22,973 nt of DNA from JBGPIT01 sp041485125 (GCA_041485125.1 JBGPIT010000037.1:1-22973); one strand, 5' to 3'; counted from the stretch's first letter, positions 1 through 7,409 are shown. Notes: generated by a model from the sequence alone, not told the origin. A program made the numbers and translations.

Positions 1-951
1 CATGGTCGCCGCGAACAGCGCCGTGAGCGCGCCGACGACGGCGATGACGGCGAGCACGAACGCGTCCATCTCGAACAGGAAGTGGAGGCGCGCCACCATG
101 TAGACGCCCGCGGTCACCATCGTGGCGGCGTGGATCAGCGCCGAGACCGGCGTCGGGCCCTGCATCGCATCCGGGAGCCACACGTAGAGCGGTATCTGCG
201 CCGACTTCCCGGTCGCGCCGACGAAGAGGAAAAGCGTCGCCAGCACCACGACCGGGACGCCCCAGAGCGCCATCGGCGGCGCGATCAGGTGCGCGTGCTC
301 GCGGATCTCGCGGAAGACGACCGTGCCGTGGCCGGCGGACTCGAGGCTCCAGAAGATCAGGAAGATGCCGAGCAGGAAGCCGAAGTCGCCGATCCGGTTC
401 ACGATGAAGGCCTTGTTGCCGGCGGTGGTGTTGATCTGCTCCTTCCACCAGAAGCCGATCAGCGCGTACGAGCAGAACCCGACGCCCTCCCAGCCGACGA
501 ACATCAAGAGCAGGCTGTCGCCGAGGACGAGCGTCAGCATCGCGAAGGTGAAGAGGTTCAGGTACGCGAAGAACCGCCAGTACGCGGGGTCGTCGTGCAT
601 GTAGCCCGTCGAGTAGATGTGGATCAGGCCGCCGATCCCGGTGACGACGAGGATCATCACGCACGAGAGCGGATCGACCCAGAAGGCGATGTCCGCCTTG
701 AGCGCGCCGACGTCGATCCAGCGCGACACGTGGTCGAGGAGGAAGCGCTGCTCGGGGGCGAGGCCGAGGAGCTGGATGAACGCCATCAGCGCCAGTGCGA
801 AGGCGAGCATCACCGGCGTCACCGCGATCACGCCGATCGCACCCTTGCCGAAGCGGCGTTGAATCACCGCCCCGCCGAGCCCGTTCACCGCCGCGCCGAG
901 GAGCGGTAGGAGGGGGATCCAGCGGAGATAGGAGACGGCCGTGATGTCCAT
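1..951 (-). CDS. nuoL: NADH-quinone oxidoreductase subunit L, 5' part (C-terminus outside window)
   Basis: The first 317 codons of NuoL, the distal antiporter-like proton-pumping membrane subunit of complex I, read from an ATG at 951 to the window edge without a stop. The protein begins MDITAVSYLRWIPLLPLLG and shows family signatures: FVGWEGVGFCSYALIGFWW with the proton-channel Glu at about residue 155, and GKSAQIPLYVWLPDAMQGP with the channel Lys at about 249, followed by PTPVSALIHAATMVTAGVYM. Several hydrophobic helices are evident. NuoL is usually 600-700 residues, so roughly half is missing only because of the window boundary. It starts 2 bases after the nuoK stop, so it is in the same transcript. 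The related antiporter subunits NuoM and NuoN would be expected further downstream, outside the window. Confidence 0.97.
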   Translation of the reverse strand, partial: MDITAVSYLRWIPLLPLLGAAVNGLGGAVIQRRFGKGAIGVIAVTPVMLAFALALMAFIQLLGLAPEQRFLLDHVSRWIDVGALKADIAFWVDPLSCVMILVVTGIGGLIHIYSTGYMHDDPAYWRFFAYLNLFTFAMLTLVLGDSLLLMFVGWEGVGFCSYALIGFWWKEQINTTAGNKAFIVNRIGDFGFLLGIFLIFWSLESAGHGTVVFREIREHAHLIAPPMALWGVPVVVLATLFLFVGATGKSAQIPLYVWLPDAMQGPTPVSALIHAATMVTAGVYMVARLHFLFEMDAFVLAVIAVVGALTALFAATM

Positions 952-953
952 GC

Positions 954-1265
954 TCAGTAGCGCAGCGAGTCCGTCGCCTCGACGTCGATGCTGTCGAAGT
1001 TCCGGTAGATGCCGAGGACGATCGCGAGACCGATCGCCGCCTCCGCCGCTGCGAGCATGATCACGAAGATCGCGAACACCTGGCCGTCGACGCTGGCGCC
1101 GCCGTAGCGCGCGAAGGCGACGTAGTTGATGTTGGCGGCGTTCAGGATCAGCTCGATGCCCATCAAGATGCCGATCGCGTTCTTCCGCGTCAGCACCGTG
1201 AAGAGGCCGAGCGCGAAAACGAGGAGGCTCACGAAGAGAAACTGCTCGAGGCCGATCCCTTCCAT
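954..1265 (-). CDS. nuoK: NADH-quinone oxidoreductase subunit K
   Basis: A 103-residue membrane subunit of complex I (NuoK/ND4L), matching the family's usual length of about 100. Three transmembrane helices are visible at about residues 7-26, 30-50 and 62-86. The two conserved membrane-buried glutamates of the proton pathway are present: Glu38 in GIELILNAANIN and Glu75 in AAAEAAIGLAI, corresponding to E36 and E72 of the E. coli protein. The ATG at 1265 is 7 bases after the nuoJ stop and preceded by a purine-rich stretch that can serve as ribosome binding site. It ends 2 bases before nuoL. Confidence 0.97.
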   Translation of the reverse strand: MEGIGLEQFLFVSLLVFALGLFTVLTRKNAIGILMGIELILNAANINYVAFARYGGASVDGQVFAIFVIMLAAAEAAIGLAIVLGIYRNFDSIDVEATDSLRY

Positions 1266-1272
1266 CCCCGCC

Positions 1273-1782
1273 CTACTCTCCCGTGTCCTTGAGCTCTTTG
1301 CGAGACAGGACGATCGCGCCGATCAGCACCGCGAGCAGAACGAAGGACGCGAGCTCGAACGGCAGCACGTAGGGGCCGAGGAAGCCGTTGCCGATCGCGT
1401 ACGTGCTCGGCGCGTCCTGCAGCTTCGTCGCGACCGGCCACGCGGTGTGGCGGATCGCCCACGCCATCACGAAGACCGTCGCGCCGATCACGACCAGCGC
1501 CGGGCCGCGGCCGACCGAGCGGTTCGAGACCTCGACGTTGGCGATCCGGTGCGTGAGCATCACCGCGAAGAGGATCAGGACGAGGATGCCGCCGATGTAG
1601 ATCAGCACCTGCGCCGCAGCGACGAAGTCGGCCGCCAGAAAAATGTAGAGCGCGGCGACGCCGAAGAGCGTCCCCATCAGCGCGAACGCCGAGTAGACGA
1701 TGTTGTGCGAGAACGCGACGCCCGCGGCGGAGACGACGGTGAACGCCGCGAAAAGGTAGAAGAGCACGATCGACAGCGACAA
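1273..1782 (-). CDS. nuoJ: NADH-quinone oxidoreductase subunit J (TTG start)
   Basis: A 169-residue integral membrane subunit of complex I (NuoJ/ND6) with five hydrophobic helices. The typical core is VYSAFALMGTLFGVAALYIF followed by ADFVAAAQVLIYIGGILVLI. I chose the TTG at 1782 (SLSIVLFYLFAAF after the initiator) because AAGGAGAGG lies about 9-12 bases upstream and the first helix follows immediately, as in homologues. The frame is open further up to a GTG at 1935, but the extra 51 residues are Arg/Gly-rich, not NuoJ-like, and cover an intergenic inverted repeat. nuoJ is therefore separated from nuoI by 198 bases, the only large gap in the nuo operon. It is followed 7 bases later by nuoK. 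Confidence 0.93.
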   Translation of the reverse strand: MSLSIVLFYLFAAFTVVSAAGVAFSHNIVYSAFALMGTLFGVAALYIFLAADFVAAAQVLIYIGGILVLILFAVMLTHRIANVEVSNRSVGRGPALVVIGATVFVMAWAIRHTAWPVATKLQDAPSTYAIGNGFLGPYVLPFELASFVLLAVLIGAIVLSRKELKDTGE

Positions 1783-1980
1783 CTCGCCTATCCTCTCCTT
1801 CGATGCATCGAACGTGCGCCGGACCTGGCGCTGGACCTTCCGAGGGCGAAGCCACACGCGCCCGTCATGCCACCCAACCTCCGAGGTCCCGGCGGAGTTA
1901 GCAAAGTCGAGAGCACACCGCAAACCACCCTGCACGTTGCGGTGTGCGCCGTTCGCACGGAGCGACGCGGCTCCGCCGAC
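1783..1980. other. nuoI-nuoJ intergenic gap with possible internal promoter
   Basis: This 198-bp stretch between the nuoI stop and the nuoJ TTG has no convincing gene. Read in the nuo direction it contains a small stem (CGGAGC/GCTCCG, 1958-1975) just after the nuoI stop, an 11-bp perfect inverted repeat (1913-1947), and a weak promoter-like pair: TTGCGG at 1923-1918 and TAACTC at 1900-1895, spaced 17 bp. The nuoJ ribosome binding site closes the gap. The stems are not followed by a T-run, so there is no support for an intrinsic terminator. An internal promoter or an mRNA processing site are possible but unproven. Confidence 0.35.
1913..1947. repeat. Perfect 11-bp inverted repeat, 13-base spacer
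   Basis: GCACACCGCAA (1913-1923) and TTGCGGTGTGC (1937-1947) are exact reverse complements separated by 13 bases. This is long for chance in an intergenic gap. It could form an RNA hairpin between nuoI and nuoJ or be a two-half-site operator; the 1913-1923 arm overlaps a weak -35-like TTGCGG on the minus strand. No T-run follows, so it is not a canonical terminator. Confidence 0.6.
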
Positions 1981-2577
1981 TCACTCGTCGACGGCTGCCT
2001 GCTCCGCCGCGTCGGCCGGGACGGTCGCCGACTGGCCGGGGTCGTTCATCGCGAAGTCTTCCAGGTACGTCATGCCGCGGTCGAGGATGGGCCCGATCTC
2101 GGGATCGAGCTCGGGTCCCTTCTTCGGCTTGTAGGCCGCGACCGGCGACTTCACGAAGCGGCGCAGCATGCTCTCGAGCGAGTAGTCGGCGCCCTCGAAC
2201 TCCGAGGTGTGATGGATCGAGCCGGTCGGGCACGGCTCGCTGCAGAGCCCGCAGTACATGCACTTCGCGATGTCGATGTCGAAGCGGTTCAGCATCATCT
2301 GCTTCGTCTGCTTGTCCTTCACCGCGTCGATCACGATGCAGTCGATCGGGCAGGCGCGCTCGCAGGCGAGGCAGCCGGTGCAGATCTCGAGATCGACCTC
2401 GAGGATGCCGCGATAGCGGAACGGCAGCGTGTCCTGGATCCGCATGTCCATGCGGTCCGGGTACTGCACCGTGTAGGGCTTCCGCACCAGGTGCGAGAAG
2501 GTGATCGTCATGCCCTCGAAGATGGTCGAGACGGTCTCCTTGATGTTCCTAAAGTACTTGAGCACAGGACTCCTCAT
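1981..2577 (-). CDS. nuoI: NADH-quinone oxidoreductase subunit I (8Fe-8S ferredoxin-like)
   Basis: A 198-residue iron-sulfur subunit of the complex I peripheral arm, carrying clusters N6a and N6b that pass electrons towards NuoB. Two CxxCxxCxxxCP motifs are present: Cys66-69-72-76 (CTGCLACERACP) and Cys106-109-112-116 (CMYCGLCSEPCP), with the extra Cys80 typical of the paired-cluster arrangement. The N-terminal amphipathic region that docks on NuoH is visible (EGMTITFSHLVRKPYTVQYP). The C-terminal tail after about residue 165 is acidic and less conserved. The ATG at 2577 is taken as start. A GTG four codons downstream (2565) is preceded by GAGGAG at close spacing and could be the true start. 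The upstream neighbour is the SDR gene, 21 bases away, not nuoH as is common. Confidence 0.96.
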   Translation of the reverse strand: MRSPVLKYFRNIKETVSTIFEGMTITFSHLVRKPYTVQYPDRMDMRIQDTLPFRYRGILEVDLEICTGCLACERACPIDCIVIDAVKDKQTKQMMLNRFDIDIAKCMYCGLCSEPCPTGSIHHTSEFEGADYSLESMLRRFVKSPVAAYKPKKGPELDPEIGPILDRGMTYLEDFAMNDPGQSATVPADAAEQAAVDE

Positions 2578-2598
2578 GGCAGCGAAAGATCGACTCGA

Positions 2599-3438
2599 TC
2601 AGGCGGATCGGCGTGCCGGCTCGTCGGCGGCCGGCGCGCTGCGGCCGCGGAACTCGTCCATGCTCTTGTTGACGCCGAGGAACTCCATGATTGCGTCGAA
2701 CATCGGCACCGGCAGCAGGCGCGCGAGATACGTCGTCACCACCGTCCACGGCAGAACCAGGCGGCGCTTGTCCATACGAATCGCGCGCACGATCCGCTCG
2801 GCGACGAAGTCGGGCTCGAGGATCGGCAGGATCAAGGGGTAGCGCGTGCGCACGCCCGCGAACATGCCGGTCGAGACGTAGAACGGGCAGACGACGGTCG
2901 TGAGGACGCGGCTCCCCTTGCGTTTCAGCTCGAGGCGCAGCGACTCGTCGAAGCCGACCGCGGCGAACTTGCTCGAGCAGTAGTCGGTCATCTTCGAGGT
3001 CCCGACGAGGCCGCCCGCCGACGCGACCGTCACGACGTGGCCGCGGTTGCGCTCGAGCATGCCGGGCAGGAACGCGCGCGTCACCCAGAAGAGCGCGAGC
3101 GTGTTGACGGCGAAGGTGCGCTCGATGTCCTCGGGAGCCGCGTCGAGAAGCGTCTTCCCGATGACGATGCCGGCGTTGTTGATGACGACGTCGACGGGCC
3201 CGACCTCGCGGAGCACGCGCTCGGCCGTCGACGCGATCGCGCCCCGATCGGTGAGATCGACGGCGTAGGTCGTCACGCTGGTGCCGGGAATCTCGTCGCG
3301 AACGGCGGCGAGGCCCTGGGGATTCACGTCCCACAGGACGAGCCGCGCGCCCTCGGCGGCGATCTTGTGCGCCATCAGGCGTCCCATGCCGCTCGCGGCA
3401 CCGGTGATCAGGACGGTTCGGTCGCGAAGCTCGCTCAT
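2599..3438 (-). CDS. Short-chain dehydrogenase/reductase, SDR16C/retinol-dehydrogenase-like
   Basis: A 279-residue classical SDR oxidoreductase. The Rossmann cofactor motif TGAASGMG is at 12-19, NNAG at 87-90, the catalytic Asn112, Ser140 and the YxxxK pair Tyr153/Lys157 (YCSSK). Asp37 at the end of the second strand suggests NAD(H) rather than NADP(H). The segment VCPFYVSTGMFAGV and the C-terminal GVNKSMDEFRGR resemble the SDR16C group (RDH10, HSD17B11 and bacterial relatives), which act on lipid alcohols, retinoids or steroids; the substrate here is unknown. It lies between nuoH (16 bases) and nuoI (21 bases), has its own good ribosome binding site (GGAGGGAAAGAC before ATG) and must be co-transcribed with complex I. 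It is not a known complex I subunit. Confidence 0.92.
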   Translation of the reverse strand: MSELRDRTVLITGAASGMGRLMAHKIAAEGARLVLWDVNPQGLAAVRDEIPGTSVTTYAVDLTDRGAIASTAERVLREVGPVDVVINNAGIVIGKTLLDAAPEDIERTFAVNTLALFWVTRAFLPGMLERNRGHVVTVASAGGLVGTSKMTDYCSSKFAAVGFDESLRLELKRKGSRVLTTVVCPFYVSTGMFAGVRTRYPLILPILEPDFVAERIVRAIRMDKRRLVLPWTVVTTYLARLLPVPMFDAIMEFLGVNKSMDEFRGRSAPAADEPARRSA

Positions 3439-3454
3439 GTCTTTCCCTCCGGCG

Positions 3455-4657
3455 TCAGATCACCGGACTGTAGTAGTAGTCGGCCGCCACCAGCTTGGCG
3501 CGACGCAGATGCCAGCGGACACGCCAGAAGAAGTACACGACCACCGCCGCGCCTCCGAGCGTCATCAGCACGCGCACGGCGCGGCTCAGTCCGATCGGCA
3601 CGAAAGTCATCCAGAGCGCGGTACCGACGACGTTCACGAGCGCGATCGGTACCATGTACTTCCAGCAGAGCGTCATCAGCTGATCGACGCGCACGCGCGG
3701 CAAGGTCGCGCGCACCCACATCGCGACGAACACGAAGAAGTAGGCCTTCAGAAAGAAGGTGCCGAACTGGAGCACGCTGAGGACGAAGATATTGTCGGTC
3801 ACGTGCGGCACCTGCCAGCCGCCGAGGAAAAGGGTCGTGACGATCGCGCCGATGACGTAGAGATTGCCCCACTCCGCCAAGAAGAAGAGCAGGTAGCGCA
3901 TGCCGCTGTACTCGGTGCAGAAGCCGGCGACCAGCTCCGACTCCGCCTCCGGCAGGTCGAAGGGCGTGCGGTTGCCCTCTGCCAGCGCCGCGACGAAGAA
4001 GACGAAGAACGCCGAGAACGTGAACGGGTTGTGGAAGAGGAACCACTGATACGGCGCCCAGCCCTGCGCGAGGATGATCCCCTGCATGCTGAGTGTCCCG
4101 GTGAGGAGCACGACGGGGAAGACCGACATGCCCGCCGGGATCTCGTAGCTCACGATCTGCGCCGCCGAGCGGATGCCGCCGAGCAACGACCACTTGTTGT
4201 TCGATGCCCAGCCCGCCATCAAGACGCCGACGACGACGAGGCCGGTGACGGCCGTGATGTAGAGAATCCCGATGTTCAGGTCGGCGATGATGAGCTTCGA
4301 GCCGAACGGGATCGCGACGAAGGTGAGGACGAAGCCGACGACGACGAGATACGGCGCGAGCGCGAAGAGCGGCCGGTCGGCGGCGGTCGGGATGATGTCC
4401 TCCTTCAGCATGTTCTTGATGCCGTCGGCGAGCCACTGGAGGAAACCTTGCGGTCCGACCCGGTTCGGGCCGATGCGTGACTGCATGCGCGCCCACACCC
4501 GGCGCTCGAGCCAGCTCGTGATGCCGGCGACCGGCAGGACGAACACGAAGACGACGATTGCGCCGAAGAGCAGCATCACGAGCGCCGCGGCGACCTGATA
4601 CGGCAGGCTCGCGAGCAGGCCGCCGTCGGCGGTGAGCTGGGCGACGAGCGCTTTCAT
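3455..4657 (-). CDS. nuoH: NADH-quinone oxidoreductase subunit H
   Basis: A 400-residue membrane subunit (NuoH/ND1) that forms the quinone-access chamber linking the peripheral and membrane arms. About eight transmembrane helices are visible. Hallmarks are RIGPNRVGPQGFLQWLADG (about 61-79) with KEDIIPTAADRPLFALAP, and the acidic loop EGNRTPFDLPEAESELVAGF (227-246), rich in the carboxylates of the proton/quinone pathway. It is somewhat longer than the E. coli protein (325), with a long N-terminus and a hydrophobic C-terminal extension ending in a basic segment. The ATG at 4657 overlaps the nuoD stop (ATGA, 4654-4657), so nuoH directly follows nuoD with no nuoEFG between them. Confidence 0.97.
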   Translation of the reverse strand: MKALVAQLTADGGLLASLPYQVAAALVMLLFGAIVVFVFVLPVAGITSWLERRVWARMQSRIGPNRVGPQGFLQWLADGIKNMLKEDIIPTAADRPLFALAPYLVVVGFVLTFVAIPFGSKLIIADLNIGILYITAVTGLVVVGVLMAGWASNNKWSLLGGIRSAAQIVSYEIPAGMSVFPVVLLTGTLSMQGIILAQGWAPYQWFLFHNPFTFSAFFVFFVAALAEGNRTPFDLPEAESELVAGFCTEYSGMRYLLFFLAEWGNLYVIGAIVTTLFLGGWQVPHVTDNIFVLSVLQFGTFFLKAYFFVFVAMWVRATLPRVRVDQLMTLCWKYMVPIALVNVVGTALWMTFVPIGLSRAVRVLMTLGGAAVVVYFFWRVRWHLRRAKLVAADYYYSPVI

Positions 4658-5814
4658 CGATCGATCTCCGGCGCGACCAGGTCGAAGCTCGCGACGACCG
4701 CGATCAGATCCGCGATCATCAGGCCGCGGCTCACCTTGTCGAGGATGCTCGTCGCGGTGAACGAGCCGGTGCGGATCTTCACCCGGTACGGGTAGTCGGT
4801 ACCGTCGCTCACGACGTACCAGCCCATGTCGCCGCGCGCGCTCTCGACGCGGACGTAGCAGTCGCCCGCCGGCGGCTTGAACTTCCGCGGCACCTTGCCG
4901 ATGACCGGGCCGTCGGGGATCTGCGCCAGGCACTGGCGGAGAATCTTGCACGACTCCTGCATCTCGCGGATGCGGACCATGTAGCGGTCGAAGCTGTCGC
5001 CGAGGGTGCCGCGCTCGCCGGTGCCGATGGGCACGTCGAAGTCGAGCTCCGGGTAGATCGAGTACGGAATGTCCTTCCGCACGTCGAACTTGACGCCCGA
5101 GCCGCGCAGGTTCGGACCGACCAGGTTGTAGTTGATCGCGTCCTCGGCGCTGATTACCGCGACGTTCGCCAGCCGCTCGACGTAGATCTTGTTGAACGAG
5201 ATGAGCGCGTTGTACTCGTCGATGAGCGGCTCGAAGCGGTTCAGAAACGCGATGCCTTTGCGCTGGAAGTCGGGCGGCAGGTCCCAAGCGACGCCGCCGA
5301 TGCGCATGTAGTTGAAGGTGAGCCGTGCGCCGCAGAGCTCTTCCAGGAGATCGTTGATGTACTCGCGCTCGCGCAGCGCGTGGGTGAACGGCGTATAGGC
5401 GCCGATGTCCATGCCCATGCTGCCGACCGACAGCAGGTGGCTCGAGATGCGATTGAATTCGGTCGCGATCACCCGGCAATACTCGGCCCGCCGCGGCACC
5501 TCGATACCGGCGAGCTTCTCGCAGGCCATCCCCCAGCCCTGGTTGCAGGGCATCGCCGCGACGTAGTCGACGCGGTCGGTGTACGGCATGAAGCCGTGGT
5601 AGCCGACCTTCTCCGCGATCTTCTCGATCGAGCGGTGCAGATAGCCGACGTCGGGGATCGCCTCACGCATCACCTCGCCGTCGGCTTTCACGACGAAGCG
5701 CAGCACGCCGTGCGTACTCGGGTGCTGCGGTCCCATGTTGAGGGTCATCTCTTCGGTCGCGAGGCCGCCCTGCCCCTCGCGAATGACGTCGACGTCTACG
5801 CCGCCGAGACTCAC
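4654..5814 (-). CDS. nuoD: NADH-quinone oxidoreductase subunit D (49 kDa)
   Basis: A 386-residue peripheral-arm subunit, related to the large subunit of NiFe hydrogenases, that forms the quinone-reduction site with NuoB. The signature MGPQHPSTHGVLR is at about 28-39, with His31/His35 lining the quinone site, and YTDRVDY follows at 78-84, where Tyr84 likely matches the quinone-contacting Tyr of Thermus Nqo4. The family end motif SARGDMGWYVVSDG and the C-terminal EIDR are present. The start is the GTG at 5814 overlapping the nuoC stop (GTGA, 5811-5814), with GGGAGAG 6 bases upstream. The frame is open further upstream, but that part only shadows nuoC. It is a stand-alone NuoD, not the NuoCD fusion of E. 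coli. Confidence 0.97.
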   Translation of the reverse strand: MSLGGVDVDVIREGQGGLATEEMTLNMGPQHPSTHGVLRFVVKADGEVMREAIPDVGYLHRSIEKIAEKVGYHGFMPYTDRVDYVAAMPCNQGWGMACEKLAGIEVPRRAEYCRVIATEFNRISSHLLSVGSMGMDIGAYTPFTHALREREYINDLLEELCGARLTFNYMRIGGVAWDLPPDFQRKGIAFLNRFEPLIDEYNALISFNKIYVERLANVAVISAEDAINYNLVGPNLRGSGVKFDVRKDIPYSIYPELDFDVPIGTGERGTLGDSFDRYMVRIREMQESCKILRQCLAQIPDGPVIGKVPRKFKPPAGDCYVRVESARGDMGWYVVSDGTDYPYRVKIRTGSFTATSILDKVSRGLMIADLIAVVASFDLVAPEIDR

Positions 5815-6338
5815 AACATGCTCTCCCGTTTGGTGCTGATGCCGTGGTACTCCGTCGGCTCCACGAAGTCCTTGCGCAGCGGGTGGCCGACCCAGTCCTC
5901 CGGCAAGAGGATGCGGCGCAGGTCGGGGTGGCCTTCGAAGTTGACGCCGAGGAGGTCGAAGATCTCCCGCTCCTGCCAGATCGCCGTGCTCCACACCGGG
6001 CTGACGGTCGGCATCGACGGGTTGTCGCGCGGCAGACCCACCTTGAGAACCGCGGTGTGGCGGAGCGTGTACGAAAAGAGGTGGTACACGACCTCGATCT
6101 GGTCGCGCGCCGGGTAGTCGACGCCGGATTGGTTCGTCAGGCAATCGAAGAGCAGGTCGGGCGCGGTCTTCAGATAGGTGCAGATCTCGACGATCGCGGC
6201 GGGCTGGGCGATGCGGATCGCCGGCTCGGCGCCGGCTTCGAGGGCACCGATGCGGTCCGCGAATTTCGTCGAGAGGCTCTCGTGCAGCGCGGTCGCGTCC
6301 ACTGGATACTTACGCCGCGACGCCGGAGCGGTCACCAC
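5811..6338 (-). CDS. nuoC: NADH-quinone oxidoreductase subunit C (30 kDa)
   Basis: A 175-residue (maximum) peripheral-arm subunit. The family signature is clear: STAIWQEREIFDLLGVNFEG at about 117-136, then HPDLRRILLPEDWVGHPLRKDF. The start is uncertain: GTG codons at 6338, 6335 and 6302 are in frame and none has a strong ribosome binding site. The first two would overlap the end of nuoB by about 25-29 bases; 6302 lies just after the nuoB TAA. The coordinates given are the longest version; initiation at 6302 gives 163 residues. The downstream end overlaps nuoD by GTGA, suggesting coupled translation and a stoichiometric NuoC-NuoD pair. Confidence 0.95.
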   Translation of the reverse strand: MVTAPASRRKYPVDATALHESLSTKFADRIGALEAGAEPAIRIAQPAAIVEICTYLKTAPDLLFDCLTNQSGVDYPARDQIEVVYHLFSYTLRHTAVLKVGLPRDNPSMPTVSPVWSTAIWQEREIFDLLGVNFEGHPDLRRILLPEDWVGHPLRKDFVEPTEYHGISTKRESML

Positions 6339-6819
6339 TACCGCGCCGGACGAGCCACTTCTCCTGCATCATCTTCTCCTGCAGCTTGAGAAGACCCTCG
6401 GTGAGCGACTCGGGACGCGGCGGGCAGCCCGGCACGTAGACGTCGACGGGGATCACCTTGTCGACGCCGTCGCAGACCGAGTACGCGAGCTGGAAGAGGC
6501 CGCCGCAGTTCGAGCAGCTCCCCATCGAGATGACGTACTTCGGGTCCGGCATCTGGTCGTAGAGAACCTTGGTGCGGAGCGCCATCTTCAAGGTGAGCGT
6601 GCCGGCAACGATCATGAGATCGGACTGGCGCGGCGTCGCCCGCGGCACGGCACCGAAGCGATCGAGATCGGAGCGCGGTCCGCCGGTCTGCATCATCTCG
6701 ATCGCGCAGCAGGCGAGACCGAAGAGCATGTACCAGAGCGACGATTTCCGGGTCCAGTTGAGCATCTCGTCGACTTTCGTCGTGACCATGAACTCCGGCA
6801 TCGTATTGAGCAGCGACAC
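6310..6819 (-). CDS. nuoB: NADH-quinone oxidoreductase subunit B (N2 cluster subunit)
   Basis: A 169-residue subunit holding the terminal 4Fe-4S cluster N2 that reduces quinone. All four ligands are visible: the tandem Cys37-Cys38 in FGLACCAIEMM, Cys102 in MGSCSNCGG, and Cys132 in VPGCPPRPE. The start is the GTG at 6819, with a strong AAGGAGAG about 7 bases upstream. The alternative internal ATGs lack such a site. It begins 13 bases after nuoA and runs into nuoC. Confidence 0.98.
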   Translation of the reverse strand: MSLLNTMPEFMVTTKVDEMLNWTRKSSLWYMLFGLACCAIEMMQTGGPRSDLDRFGAVPRATPRQSDLMIVAGTLTLKMALRTKVLYDQMPDPKYVISMGSCSNCGGLFQLAYSVCDGVDKVIPVDVYVPGCPPRPESLTEGLLKLQEKMMQEKWLVRRGSGDRSGVAA

Positions 6820-6832
6820 TATTCGACTCTCC

Positions 6833-7258
6833 TTATGCGGCGCGCCGCACGTCCTCGCGTGAGGACGGGGATTGGACCGGCAGACGCTTGACCCACTCGA
6901 GGTCGCGCTTCACCCACACGTAGACCAGGCCGACGGCGAGCACTCCGATGAAGAGCAGCAACTCCGTCAGCGCCACGGTCCCGGAGCCGGCTGCGAGCCA
7001 ATCACGGTAGACCGCGACGACCGGGTACATGAACGCCATCTCGACGTCGAAGACGACGAAGATCAGCGCCACGAGATAGAAGCGGATGTTGAAGTTGATC
7101 CACGCGCTCCCGGTCGGCGGCTCGCCACATTCGTACGTGGTGAGCTTCGCCTCGAGCGGGTTCGACGGCCGCAACAACCGCCCGAGCCCGAGCATCATCC
7201 CGGCCAGGCCGAGCCCGAGGAGCAAGAAGACGAGCACATTGCCAAAGTCGAAGTACAT
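6833..7258 (-). CDS. nuoA: NADH-quinone oxidoreductase subunit A
   Basis: A 141-residue membrane subunit (NuoA/ND3), the first gene of the complex I operon. Three transmembrane helices lie at about 8-28, 60-82 and 95-114. The conserved loop YECGEPPTGSAWINFNIRFY (42-61) contains Cys44, the residue equivalent to the conformation-sensitive Cys of ND3, and FVVFDVEMAFMYP supplies the conserved acidic residues Asp71 and Glu73. The ATG at 7258 has only a weak upstream ribosome binding site (AGGG about 9 bases away). The gene follows a 151-bp intergenic region with a candidate promoter. Confidence 0.97.
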   Translation of the reverse strand: MYFDFGNVLVFLLLGLGLAGMMLGLGRLLRPSNPLEAKLTTYECGEPPTGSAWINFNIRFYLVALIFVVFDVEMAFMYPVVAVYRDWLAAGSGTVALTELLLFIGVLAVGLVYVWVKRDLEWVKRLPVQSPSSREDVRRAA

Positions 7259-7409
7259 CGTCGGAAGCCCTGTCTCTCTCGTTGGTTACCGCTGACGGAC
7301 GGCGTGGAACTCGGCCTGATGTAACCGCATCCAGGCGGAAAACGCAAACCAGTTTCGACGGTTGGGCGCTTTCGCGCGGCAAGGGACGGAGGGTGCCGTT
7401 CGCTGCTCG
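7259..7409. other. Intergenic region between cobalamin operon end and nuoA
   Basis: This 151-bp region must end the cobalamin transcript and start the nuo transcript, both running on the minus strand. Visible structure: a small GCGC-GAAA-GCGC stem (7366-7377), a weak AACC/GGTT stem (7347-7363) followed by a TGCGTTTT stretch in the minus direction, and a promoter-like pair at 7319-7347. Neither stem is a convincing terminator, so some read-through from the cobalamin operon into nuo is possible. Confidence 0.4.
7319..7347 (-). promoter_or_regulatory. Candidate promoter of the nuo operon
   Basis: On the minus strand, TTGCGT (7347-7342) and TTACAT (7324-7319) are spaced 17 bp, giving a predicted start about 55 bases upstream of the nuoA ATG. 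The -10 match to the sigma70 consensus is only partial. The call rests mainly on position at the head of the operon. Confidence 0.35.

Noticed and set aside
2588..2600. GATCG-CGATC inverted repeat followed by TTT between the SDR gene and nuoI
   Set aside because: The 5-bp stem with a 3-base loop and three Ts is too weak to be a terminator, and nuoI must be transcribed through it.
1126..3780. 884-codon open frame on the plus strand opposite nuoI, nuoJ and the SDR gene
   Set aside because: It is antisense to well-supported genes, its translation is Arg/Asp/Glu/His-rich low-complexity sequence without a recognisable domain, and long antisense frames are expected in very GC-rich DNA.
7366..7377. 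GCGC-GAAA-GCGC stem as terminator of the cobalamin operon
   Set aside because: Only 4 bp of stem and no following T-run; noted as structure only.
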